Shown: one piece after another, positions 51,369 to 60,704 of the stretch | Position numbering within the stretch: position 1 is the stretch's first letter | Layout of the letters: every line of letters starts with the position of its first letter | NCBI RefSeq assembly: GCF_009223885.1 | Contig: NZ_CP045144.1 | Location: 2,108,001 to 2,172,000, forward strand | Reading direction: 5' to 3' | Length of the DNA stretch: 64,000 bases | Source: Ancylobacter sp. TS-1 | GTDB lineage: Bacteria; Pseudomonadota; Alphaproteobacteria; Rhizobiales; Xanthobacteraceae | Program-made: the position numbers and the translations under genes | The notes under the pieces: model-generated | The model's input: only the letters and a program-made list of their open reading frames with translations | Told to the model about the DNA's origin: nothing | The model's database searches: none

Positions 51369-52142
51369 CTAGCGGAACAGCCGTCCGCGCCCTTCGATCT
51401 TCGTCATGTCGCCGCAGCCGCGCAGCACGTCCCATGCCAGCGCCTGGTTGCTGGTGACGACGGGCAGGCCCGTCGCATCCTCGATGGACTGGACCACCTG
51501 CGCCGTGGCGAGGCCGGTGCAGGAGATGAACAGCGCCTGCGCCCCGGGCGTCGCGGCGATGCATCCCCGCCCCGCCTCGATCAGGCAGGCGGGCGTGACG
51601 CGGTTCATCTGCCGGTCGCCGTCGAGGGCGAAGGTCGCGCGGCTGAGCACCTCGATGCCCTGCGCCTCGAAATAGTCGGCGATCAGCCCGCCGGTGGCCT
51701 CCAGATAGGGCGCCAGCAGGGCGATGCGCCGGGCGCCGAGGGCCTCGAGCGCCTTCGCGCCGGCCTCGATCGGCGTGTGGACGGGAACGCCCGGCCGGGC
51801 CTCGCCGATCGCGGCGCGCACCGCCTCGATGCCGATGGCGGCCGTCCCCGAGGTGCAGCTGAAGGCGATGGCGGCGAGCGGCGAGCCGGGCACGAGGCGG
51901 GCGGCCGCCTCGGCAAGATGCTCGCGCATCGCGGCGAGCGAATCCGGCGTCACCACATCCGCCATCGGCACGCGGGTGGCGAAGACCGCCACATCCGGCA
52001 CCGGGGCGAGGAAGGCCTCGAAGTCCCGCACCCCGACCCGGTCGGGTGCCAGCGCGATCATGCCGACCGACAGCCCGTCGCCGGGGGCGAGGCCGGCGGG
52101 CAGGCGCGACCACGATGGGCCGGATCGTTCTTCGCTGCTCAT
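51369..52142 (-). CDS. Asp/Glu racemase-superfamily protein (maleate isomerase-like)
   Basis: A 257-residue protein of the Asp/Glu racemase fold. Two active-site cysteines can be assigned: AIAFSCTSGTAAIG and LFISCTGLATAQVV. The family includes maleate cis-trans isomerase, arylmalonate decarboxylase and hydantoin racemase. The N-terminus LSVGMIALAPDRVGVRDFEAFL and TPIEAGAKALEALGARRIALL favour the maleate isomerase/arylmalonate decarboxylase side. GGGAGGAGG five bases before the ATG fixes the start. It shares a strand and 16-bp gap with the flavin monooxygenase gene. Confidence 0.8.
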   Translation of the reverse strand: MSSEERSGPSWSRLPAGLAPGDGLSVGMIALAPDRVGVRDFEAFLAPVPDVAVFATRVPMADVVTPDSLAAMREHLAEAAARLVPGSPLAAIAFSCTSGTAAIGIEAVRAAIGEARPGVPVHTPIEAGAKALEALGARRIALLAPYLEATGGLIADYFEAQGIEVLSRATFALDGDRQMNRVTPACLIEAGRGCIAATPGAQALFISCTGLATAQVVQSIEDATGLPVVTSNQALAWDVLRGCGDMTKIEGRGRLFR

Positions 52143-52268
52143 GCCGTCCTCCTCCCTTTGTCGCGGGAAGAGTAGGCAGGAGGGCGCCGGCGACGAATGC
52201 ATCAACGCAAATCTAAAGTTTGGCCCGGGGCGGACCAAGGAGGGCGACGGCTGCGCCCTCCGGTCCTC

Positions 52269-52293
52269 ATCCCCGGGGCGTGGCCCCGGGGAT
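52269..52293. repeat. Palindromic intergenic repeat
   Basis: ATCCCCGGGG and CCCCGGGGAT form perfect 10-bp arms with a 5-base loop, between the racemase-family gene and the aldehyde dehydrogenase gene. The arm CCCCGGGG is itself palindromic. The sequence (CCGGGGATCCATGTC) resembles REP-like palindromic units common in rhizobial intergenic DNA. It may also end transcription of the minus-strand dehydrogenase operon. Confidence 0.5.
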
Positions 52294-52337
52294 CCATGTC
52301 GAATCTCCGGGTGCGGACAACGCCGGCCCGGCGGGGC

Positions 52338-53768
52338 TCAGGCGGTGTGATAGCCCAGCATCGCCTTGACCTCGAGATACTCGTCGAAGCCGTAGCGCCC
52401 GCATTCGCGCCCGTTGCCCGACTGCTTGTAGCCGCCGAAGGGCACGGCGACGTCCTCGGGGGCGTCGTTGATATGCACCGTGCCGGCGCGCAGCCGGCGG
52501 GCGACGCGCCGCGCGCGTTCCCGGTCCGAGGAGCTGACATAGGCCGCGAGGCCGTACACCGTGTCGTTGGCGATGGCGATCGCCTCCTCCTCGTCCTCAT
52601 AGGCGAGGATGGCGACGACCGGCCCGAAGATCTCCTCGCGGGCGACGCTCATGTCGTTGGTGACACCGGCGAACACGGTCGGGCGGACATAATAGCCCGC
52701 CGCCAGTCCCTCGGGACGGCCCGGACCGCCGGCGACCAGCCGCGCGCCCTCGGCGATGCCGGCCTCGATCAGCCGCTGGATCTTGTCGAACTGCACCGCG
52801 CTCACCACCGGACCGATGACCGTGGAGGGATCCTCCGGCGCCCCGACGACGGTCGCCTCGGCGACGCGGCGGGCATGGGCGAGCGCCTCCTCATAGCGCG
52901 CCGCCGGCACCAGCAGGCGCGTGGGCGCGTTGCAGGACTGGCCGGAATTGCTGAAGCAGTTGGCGACGCCGTTCGTCACCGCACGCTCGAAATCGGCATC
53001 GTCGAGAATGATGTTGGGCGACTTGCCGCCGAGTTCCTGGCTCACCCGCTTCACCGTGTCGGCCGCCGCCTTCGCCACCGCGATGCCGGCGCGGGTGGAG
53101 CCGGTGAAGGACACCATGTCGATCTCGGGATGGTTGGCGAGGCGCTGGCCGACCGTCGGCCCGTCGCCGTTCACCAGGTTGAACACGCCGGCCGGCACGC
53201 CGGCCTCGTGCAGGATCTCGGCGAAGAGCAGGCCGGAGGCGGGCGCCACCTCGCTCGGCTTCAGCACCATGGTGCAGCCCGAGGCCAGCGCCGGGGCGAC
53301 CTTGCACACGATCTGGTTCACCGGCCAGTTCCACGGCGTGATCAGCCCGCACACGCCGATCGGCTCGCGGGTGACGAGAGCGTCGTTGATGGTCTCCTCG
53401 ACGTCGAGGTCCCGCAGCACCTCGATCGCGCGCTGGAGATGGAACAGCCCCGAGGCAGCCTGCGCGTCGCGCGCGAAGGCCGCCGGCGCGCCCATCTCGC
53501 GGGTGATCAGCCCCGCCATCTCGTCGAGCCGGCGCTCATAGACGGCGGCGATGGCCTCCAGCAGTTCGCGGCGCTCGGCGAAGCCGGTCTGCGCATAGGC
53601 CGGGAAGGCCCGCCGCGCCGCCGCCACCGCCCGGTCGACATCGGCGACGCTGCCGAGCGCGATGGTCAGGAACGGCGCCTCGGTTGCCGGGTCGATCACC
53701 TCCAGCCGCCCGGCCGAGAGCGGCTCGACCCAGGCCCCGTCGATGTAGAAGCGTTCGGCATTGATCAT
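52338..53768 (-). CDS. Aldehyde dehydrogenase family protein
   Basis: A 476-residue NAD(P)-dependent aldehyde dehydrogenase. The NAD-binding motif FTGSTRAGIAVAKAAA, the general base Glu in SQELGGKSPNIIL and the nucleophile Cys in SGQSCNAPTRLLV are intact. EEIFGPVVAILAYEDEEEA is also conserved. Substrate is not predictable. The ATG overlaps the stop of the upstream FAD-linked oxidoreductase as ATGA, so both act in one pathway, probably oxidising a product of the same catabolism. Confidence 0.88.
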   Translation of the reverse strand: MINAERFYIDGAWVEPLSAGRLEVIDPATEAPFLTIALGSVADVDRAVAAARRAFPAYAQTGFAERRELLEAIAAVYERRLDEMAGLITREMGAPAAFARDAQAASGLFHLQRAIEVLRDLDVEETINDALVTREPIGVCGLITPWNWPVNQIVCKVAPALASGCTMVLKPSEVAPASGLLFAEILHEAGVPAGVFNLVNGDGPTVGQRLANHPEIDMVSFTGSTRAGIAVAKAAADTVKRVSQELGGKSPNIILDDADFERAVTNGVANCFSNSGQSCNAPTRLLVPAARYEEALAHARRVAEATVVGAPEDPSTVIGPVVSAVQFDKIQRLIEAGIAEGARLVAGGPGRPEGLAAGYYVRPTVFAGVTNDMSVAREEIFGPVVAILAYEDEEEAIAIANDTVYGLAAYVSSSDRERARRVARRLRAGTVHINDAPEDVAVPFGGYKQSGNGRECGRYGFDEYLEVKAMLGYHTA

Positions 53769-55231
53769 AGCAGTCTCCTGATGGGCGGTGGGACGGGAAG
53801 GTCGCAGTCTGGCAGGCCGAGGGAGGGGTCGACCATGACACCGGGATTCATCACGCCGAGCGGATCGAACAGGCCCTTGATCCCCCGCAGCACGCGGTAG
53901 CGCCCCGGATCGGCATAGTGCTGCAGCAGCCCCCTCTTCAGGCGGCCGACGCCGTGTTCGGCGCTGAAGGTGCCGCCCATGCCGACGGCAAGGTCGTACA
54001 GGGCCGGCGCAAGCTCGCGCCCGATCCGGTCGGTGAAGGCGAGCCGGTCCTCGCCGGGCGGCACGAGCACGTTGTAGTGCAGGTTGCCGTCGCCGACATG
54101 GCCATAGACCGAGAGTTCCAGCGCCGGATCATAGGCCGCCACGAGGGTGCCACCGCGCGCGAGAAAAGCGACCGTCGAGCCCAGCGGCACCGAAATGTCG
54201 TGCTTCACCGAGCCGCCGAAGTGCTTTTCGCCTTCCGGGATCGTCTCGCGGATCCGCCACATCTGCGCCCGCTGCGCTTCGGTCTGGGCGATGATGACGT
54301 CCTCCGCCCAGCCGGCCTCCACCACCTCGCCCATCGCGCCCTCCAGCACGTCCCCGATCGGCAGATGGCGCGAGGAGGAGGACAGCTCGACGAGGATCAC
54401 GCCGCCCGAGCCGCTCTTCAGGCGCCCGTCATTGCCCGCGACCAGCGCGAGCGAGCGAGCGGTGATGAACTCGAAGGAAGAGACGAGATCGCTGGTCTCC
54501 CGCCGCACCAGCGCCAGCATGTCGGCGAGCGGCACGCCGGGCGCCAGCTCGACCCAGGCGGTCGCCCGCCGTGCCGGAATCGGGATCAGCTTGAGCACCG
54601 CGCCGGTGACGATGCCGAGCGAGCCCTCCGCGCCGATGAAGTTCTGCCGGATGTCGTAACCGGTGTTGTTCTTGCGCAGCTTCTTCATGTCGTTGACCAG
54701 CGTGCCGTCGGGCAGCACCACTTCCAGCCCGAGAACGAGGTCGCGTGTCATGCCGTAGCGCAGGACCGACAGGCCGCCGGCATTGGTGCCGATGACGCCG
54801 CCGATGCAGCAGCTTCCCTCGGAGCCTAGGCTCAGCGGGAGATAGAGCCCGGCCGCCTCCGCTGCCTCCTGCGCGTGTTTGAGGATCACCCCCGCATCGA
54901 CCGACAGCGCGGCATCGAGGGGATCGACGGCGCGCACCTTGTCGAGCCGCTCCAGGCTCAGCACGAACTGCTCGCCCGAGGCGTCCGGCGTGGCGCCGGC
55001 GCAGTAGCTGGTGTTGCCGGCCTGCGGCACGATGCCGACGCGGTGCGCGCTGGCGAGGCGCATGATCGCCATCACCTGCTCGGTGCTGGACGGGCGCAGC
55101 ACCGCCGGGGCGCGCCCGCGCACGAGATCGCGGTGATCGACGAGATAGGGGGCGAGCCGCCCGGCATCGGTCAGCATGCCGGCATCGCCGAGAATCGCGT
55201 GCAGGCGCTGCATCAGGTCGGAAACGGACAT
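53765..55231 (-). CDS. FAD-linked D-2-hydroxyacid dehydrogenase (FAD_binding_4 family)
   Basis: A 488-residue flavoprotein of the vanillyl-alcohol-oxidase fold. The FAD-binding region reads VGIVPQAGNTSYCAGATPDA and LPLSLGSEGSCCIGGVIGTNAGG, with QNFIGAEGSLGIVT further on. The C-terminal FAD-oxidase_C domain has the metal/substrate motif YGHVGDGNLHYNV and ends with SAEHGVGRLKR and LFDPLGVMNPG. The form is that of D-lactate, D-2-hydroxyglutarate and related 2-hydroxyacid dehydrogenases. GGGAGA seven bases before the ATG supports this start. It is coupled to aldehyde dehydrogenase and divergent from a LysR gene that may regulate it. Confidence 0.86.
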   Translation of the reverse strand: MSVSDLMQRLHAILGDAGMLTDAGRLAPYLVDHRDLVRGRAPAVLRPSSTEQVMAIMRLASAHRVGIVPQAGNTSYCAGATPDASGEQFVLSLERLDKVRAVDPLDAALSVDAGVILKHAQEAAEAAGLYLPLSLGSEGSCCIGGVIGTNAGGLSVLRYGMTRDLVLGLEVVLPDGTLVNDMKKLRKNNTGYDIRQNFIGAEGSLGIVTGAVLKLIPIPARRATAWVELAPGVPLADMLALVRRETSDLVSSFEFITARSLALVAGNDGRLKSGSGGVILVELSSSSRHLPIGDVLEGAMGEVVEAGWAEDVIIAQTEAQRAQMWRIRETIPEGEKHFGGSVKHDISVPLGSTVAFLARGGTLVAAYDPALELSVYGHVGDGNLHYNVLVPPGEDRLAFTDRIGRELAPALYDLAVGMGGTFSAEHGVGRLKRGLLQHYADPGRYRVLRGIKGLFDPLGVMNPGVMVDPSLGLPDCDLPVPPPIRRLL

Positions 55232-55371
55232 TCCACATTCTCCCTCGCCGGACCGCCCCGGCGCGCATCCGGCGCCGGGATGGTCCCAACTTTGCTTTCC
55301 ATTTTCCTCAAGGGGCACACACTGGCCCGCGCGGCCCGCCTCGGCGGGTCTCGCGATTGCGGAGGACGGAC

Positions 55372-56361
55372 ATGGTCAATATCGCGAATGTCGATCTCCG
55401 ACTGCTGCGCGTGTTCACCACGATTGTGGATTGCAACGGATTCTCGGCGGCGCAGGCGGAACTGAACATCAGCCAGTCGACCATCAGCAACCACATGATC
55501 GCGCTGGAGGAGCGGCTGCGCTCCAAGCTGTGTCAGCGCGGACGCAGCGGCTTCGAGCTGACCGACCACGGACGCGTCGTCTACGAGGCGGCGCTGCGGC
55601 TGTTCGCGGCACTCGACGAGTTCTCCAGCGAGACCGAATCGCTCCATGGCATGCTGACCGGCGGCCTGCGCATCGGGGTCGTCGACAACACCGTCACCGA
55701 TCCGCATTCGCCGATCGCCGAGGCGTTGCGCCGCTTCTCCAAGCGGCCGAACAATGTCAGCATCAAGCTGGCGGTCGACAGCCCGCCCGCCCTGCAGCGG
55801 CAGGTGGTCGACCGCAGCATCGACCTCGCCATATTCGGTTTCGTGCCGCGGCTGCCGAACCTGCGCTACCAGAACCTCTACACCGAATCGAGCGCGCTCT
55901 ATTGCGGCGAGGGCCACCCGCTGTTCGGCCGGGACGATGCCGAGCTGACGGTGGACATCATCCGCGAGCACCCCTTCGCCAGCCGCTCCTACTGGTGCAA
56001 CCAGGATCTGGAGCGGATCGGGCTGATGAAGACCTCGGCATCGGTCGAGCAGATGGAGGCCCAGCTCATGCTGGTGCTTTCCGGCGCCTATCTCGCCTTC
56101 CTGCCCATGCATTACGCACGGAACTGGGTCGACAAGGGGCGGCTGCGCCCCCTCCTCGTCGACGAGACCTCCTACGCCGTGCGCTTCCAGCTCGCCACCC
56201 GCAAGGGCGTGCGCACCACGCCGACGCTCAAGGCCTTCATCCAGGACCTTTACGCCGCCGTCGGCACCACCGGCCGCAAGAAGAGCGAGCCGGAACTGCC
56301 GGCGCTCGCCTCCTGGCAGCCCCGCCGCAACCGCCACGACTATGCCCCGGTGATGAACTGA
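55372..56361 (+). CDS. LysR-family transcriptional regulator
   Basis: A 329-residue LysR-type regulator. The N-terminal winged helix reads LRLLRVFTTIVDCNGFSAAQ then LNISQSTISNHMIALEERL. The effector domain starts near residue 95 (GGLRIGVVDNTV). GGAGG six bases upstream of the ATG fixes the start. It is divergent from the FAD-linked oxidoreductase/aldehyde dehydrogenase operon, the usual arrangement for a LysR activator and its target. Its 3' end converges on livF with 15 bp between, containing a short GC hairpin. Confidence 0.88.
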   Translation: MVNIANVDLRLLRVFTTIVDCNGFSAAQAELNISQSTISNHMIALEERLRSKLCQRGRSGFELTDHGRVVYEAALRLFAALDEFSSETESLHGMLTGGLRIGVVDNTVTDPHSPIAEALRRFSKRPNNVSIKLAVDSPPALQRQVVDRSIDLAIFGFVPRLPNLRYQNLYTESSALYCGEGHPLFGRDDAELTVDIIREHPFASRSYWCNQDLERIGLMKTSASVEQMEAQLMLVLSGAYLAFLPMHYARNWVDKGRLRPLLVDETSYAVRFQLATRKGVRTTPTLKAFIQDLYAAVGTTGRKKSEPELPALASWQPRRNRHDYAPVMN

Positions 56362-56376
56362 GGCCGGCAAGGCCGG

Positions 56377-57108
56377 TCAGCCGAGATAGGCCGCACGGAT
56401 GCGCTCGTCATCCATGAGGGCCGCCGCCGGCCCGGACAGGGTGATCGCGCCGGCCTCCATCACATAGGCGCGCTGGGCCAGTTCCAGCGCGAGGAAGGCG
56501 TTCTGCTCGACGATCAGCAGCGACACGCCCCTGGCGGCGATGGCGGCGATGGCGCCGTAGATCACGTCGATGATGCGCGGGGCGAGACCCATGCTGGGCT
56601 CGTCCAGCAGCAGCATCGCCGGCCTGGCCATCAGCCCGCGCCCGATGGCGAGCATCTGCTGCTCGCCGCCCGACAGCGTGCCGGCCGCCTGCTCGCGCCG
56701 CTCGGCAAGGCGCGGAAACAGCGTGAGCACCGCATCGAGCTCGGCCTCGAGCTCCTTGCGGGGCGCCGTCCGGCAGAAGGCGCCGAGGCGCAGGTTTTCC
56801 ATGACGGTCAGCCGCCCGAAGACGCGCCGTCCCTCCGGTACCTGCACCAGCCCGAGGCCGGGCAATTCGTCGGCGCGCCGGGCGCCGATGTCGCTGCCGC
56901 GAAAGGCGACATGCCCGCGCCCGCAGTCGCGCAGCCGGCATATCGCATTGATGAGGCTGCTCTTTCCCGCGCCATTGGCACCGATCAGCGTCACCACCTC
57001 GCCCGCGGCGACCTCGAGTGAGGCGGCGCGCACCGCGCAGATCTGCCCGTAATGGACATCCACGTCGCGAACCGACAGCAGCGGCGGGGCGGTCGAAGCG
57101 GAGATCAT
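56377..57108 (-). CDS. livF: Branched-chain amino acid-type ABC transporter ATPase LivF
   Basis: A 243-residue ATPase. Walker A is LIGANGAGKSS, the signature LSGGEQQMLAIGRGL and Walker B MLLLDEPSMGLAP. LivF-specific features are YGQICAVRAASLEVAAGEVV and the C-terminal LELAQRAYVMEAGAI. It pairs with LivG in the importer. The ATG overlaps the livG stop as ATGA. The transporter class takes branched-chain amino acids, urea, amides or aromatic acids; the substrate is uncertain here. Confidence 0.92.
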   Translation of the reverse strand: MISASTAPPLLSVRDVDVHYGQICAVRAASLEVAAGEVVTLIGANGAGKSSLINAICRLRDCGRGHVAFRGSDIGARRADELPGLGLVQVPEGRRVFGRLTVMENLRLGAFCRTAPRKELEAELDAVLTLFPRLAERREQAAGTLSGGEQQMLAIGRGLMARPAMLLLDEPSMGLAPRIIDVIYGAIAAIAARGVSLLIVEQNAFLALELAQRAYVMEAGAITLSGPAAALMDDERIRAAYLG

Positions 57109-57902
57109 GGCGCGGCCTCCAGCCCGAGCGCCCGCGCGGCGGTGCGCCCGCCGAGATAGGCGCGCAGCACCTCGGGATTGGCGCGTACCTCGTCAGGCGA
57201 GCCGTCGACGATGCACCGCCCATATTCGAGCACGGTAACGCGGTCGGAGATTCCCATGACGAGGCGCATCTGATGCTCGATCAGCAGGATGGTGACGCCG
57301 AAGCGCCGGGGCAGGTCGGCGATGAATTCGGTCAGCCGCGCCATTTCCTGCGGATTCATGCCGGCGGCCGGCTCGTCGAGCATCAGCAGTTTCGGCCGCG
57401 TCGCCAGCGCACGAGCGATTTCCAGCCGGCGCTGGTCGCCATAGGACAGCGTGCGCGCGGCCCGCTCGGCCTGCGCCGCGAGTCCCACATCGCCCAGCAG
57501 GCGCATCGCCTCCTCCCGCGCCGCCCGCTCGGCGCGGCGCGCGGCGGGCAGGCAGGCGAGCGTGGCCAGAAGGCCGTGGACGATGCCGGGCCGCGCCTCC
57601 TCCGCCACCAGCACGTTGTCGAGGACGCTGATCGAGCCGAACAACCGCACATTCTGGAAGGTGCGGGCGATGCCCTGCCGCGCGATCACATGCGGGGGCT
57701 GGCCATCGATGCGCGCGCCGGCGAGGCTCACCGTTCCCGAGGAGAGCCGCGCGACGCCGGTGATGGCGTTGAACAGGGTCGTCTTGCCCGCCCCGTTGGG
57801 GCCGATGACGCTGTGAATGGCGCCGTCCGCCACCTTGAAGGACACGCCGGAGAGCGCCTGCACGCCGCCAAAGCGGATCGACACGTCGTTCAACGCCAGC
57901 AT
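57105..57902 (-). CDS. livG: Branched-chain amino acid-type ABC transporter ATPase LivG
   Basis: A 265-residue ATPase. Walker A is VIGPNGAGKTTLFN, signature LSYGDQRRLEIARAL and Walker B LLMLDEPAAGMNPQE. FGGVQALSGVSFKVADGAIH and the ending VLRAYLGGR are typical of LivG. It starts 1 bp after the livM stop and overlaps livF at its 3' end, so livMGF are one operon. Confidence 0.92.
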   Translation of the reverse strand: MLALNDVSIRFGGVQALSGVSFKVADGAIHSVIGPNGAGKTTLFNAITGVARLSSGTVSLAGARIDGQPPHVIARQGIARTFQNVRLFGSISVLDNVLVAEEARPGIVHGLLATLACLPAARRAERAAREEAMRLLGDVGLAAQAERAARTLSYGDQRRLEIARALATRPKLLMLDEPAAGMNPQEMARLTEFIADLPRRFGVTILLIEHQMRLVMGISDRVTVLEYGRCIVDGSPDEVRANPEVLRAYLGGRTAARALGLEAAP

Positions 57903-57903
57903 C

Positions 57904-59520
57904 TCAGCTGCTCCTCGCCTGCAGCGGATCCGGCCACAGGCCCTGCGGGCGCACCCGCATCACCAGGATGAGCAGGAAGCCGTAGAACAGGTAGCGGTAC
58001 TCGCCGAACTCGCGCAGGAATTCCGGCAGGCCGATCAGGATCAGGCTGCCGACGAACACGCCCGGCAGGCTGCCGAGCCCGCCCACCACCAGCAGCGCCA
58101 GCACGTTGATGGACACGTCGAGCTTGAAGCTCTGCGGAAAGATCGAGCCGAGCGTGGTGGCGAACAGCGCACCCGCCACACCGGCGAAAGCGGCCCCCAG
58201 CACATAGGCGCGCAGCTTGCTCTGCACGAGGTCGATGCCGAGCGTGGCGGCGACATCCTCGTCCTCGCGCGCCGCCGCCCACGCCCTTCCGATCGGCGAG
58301 TGCTGCAACCGCCAGCCGGCGAGCGCGACGAGGCAGGTCAGCGCCAGCGTGAGGTAATAGAGGCTGAGCTGCGAGACCATCGGCGCCCCGGCCAGTTCCG
58401 GGCGGGGAATGCCGACAATGCCCTGCGCGCCGCCGATGAAAGGCGCGCTCATGTCGGAGACGACCAGCAGGCGGACGATCTCGCCCAGCCCCAGCGTCGC
58501 CAGCGCCAGATAGTCGCCGCGCACGCGCAGCACCGGTAGACCGAAGACGAAGCCGCCCGCCGCCGCGCAGAGCGTGGCGATCGGCAGCGCCTCCCAGAAG
58601 GAAAGCTGGGCGATGGCGAGCGGGGAATCGGCGGTGAGCAGGGCCGTCACATAGGCCCCGATGGCGAAGAAGGCGACGAAGCCGAGATCGAGCAGCCCGG
58701 CGAGACCAAGCTCGATATTGAGCCCGGTGCCCATCAGCGCATAGAGGCCGACCAGCAGCATCACCTGCGCCACGAAGGCGTTGGTGAAGTAGGGAATGAG
58801 GATCGCGGCGGCGAGAAGCAGGACGAGACCCGCCAGCGAGGTGCGCTGCTTGCCGGCCTCGCGGCGCCCGAGGGTGCGGAACGCCTGCCAGGCGAGGCCG
58901 ACCGCCACCGCCACCGCCGTGCCGATCCAGCTCAGCCCGTTGCCGGCATAGATGGTGGAAACCCACCAGCGCCCGCCCAGCAGGTTCGAGAAGAAGCTGA
59001 TCCAGAGATCGCGCAGCAGTGCGCCGATCAGGATGGCGACGCCGACCGCGAGCAGCGTCCGCCGCGCCGGCGCCGGCATCTGCCGCGCGAGCCCCCCGGC
59101 AAGGGCCGACAGCCCCGCGATGATCGCCGCCGCCGCGAGCGCGGCCATGCCGGCCTTGCCGAACAGGCCGGTGTTCAGCGCCGCCGGGCTGAGGGCGACG
59201 AACATCGCCTGCAGCTTCGCCTCGCGGGCGACCAGCAGCGCGCCGGCATAGACGAGGCCGGCGAGGACGCCGGCCGCGGCCGCCATCGCCAGCCGTCGGG
59301 AACGGCCCTGACGGGGATCGGCCGCCGACCAGCCGACCGCCAGGGCGATCGACAGCAGCATGATCTGGCCGAGCGAGACGGACTGCGCGACGACCGGGCG
59401 CGCGGCAAAGGCGGCGAAGACGCCGACCGCCACCACATAGACGCCGACCAGCCCGCCGACGATGCCGGCCTTGAGAACGAGGCTTTGCGGCGCCGCGCCG
59501 CGCATGTCCGGGGCCATCAT
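57904..59520 (-). CDS. livM: Branched-chain amino acid-type permease LivM, extended N-terminus
   Basis: A 538-residue permease. The C-terminal 310 residues are a standard LivM, with GLNIELGLAGLLDLGFVAFFAIGAY and the cytoplasmic EAA-like loop (SPIGRAWAAAREDEDVAATLGID). Before it lie about 225 further residues with at least five hydrophobic segments (for example AGIVGGLVGVYVVAVGVFAAF and LLAVGVAILIGALL). Typical LivM is 310-430 residues. Whether the added membrane domain takes part in transport is unknown. It lies 3 bp after livH. Confidence 0.88.
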   Translation of the reverse strand: MMAPDMRGAAPQSLVLKAGIVGGLVGVYVVAVGVFAAFAARPVVAQSVSLGQIMLLSIALAVGWSAADPRQGRSRRLAMAAAAGVLAGLVYAGALLVAREAKLQAMFVALSPAALNTGLFGKAGMAALAAAAIIAGLSALAGGLARQMPAPARRTLLAVGVAILIGALLRDLWISFFSNLLGGRWWVSTIYAGNGLSWIGTAVAVAVGLAWQAFRTLGRREAGKQRTSLAGLVLLLAAAILIPYFTNAFVAQVMLLVGLYALMGTGLNIELGLAGLLDLGFVAFFAIGAYVTALLTADSPLAIAQLSFWEALPIATLCAAAGGFVFGLPVLRVRGDYLALATLGLGEIVRLLVVSDMSAPFIGGAQGIVGIPRPELAGAPMVSQLSLYYLTLALTCLVALAGWRLQHSPIGRAWAAAREDEDVAATLGIDLVQSKLRAYVLGAAFAGVAGALFATTLGSIFPQSFKLDVSINVLALLVVGGLGSLPGVFVGSLILIGLPEFLREFGEYRYLFYGFLLILVMRVRPQGLWPDPLQARSS

Positions 59521-59523
59521 CGG

Positions 59524-60693
<1,170 letters not shown>

Positions 60694-60704
60694 GGCGTCC
60701 TCGC

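Noticed and set aside
52197..53900. 567-codon plus-strand frame opposite aldehyde dehydrogenase
   Set aside because: Catalytic Cys and Glu motifs are on the minus strand; the plus frame has no domain.
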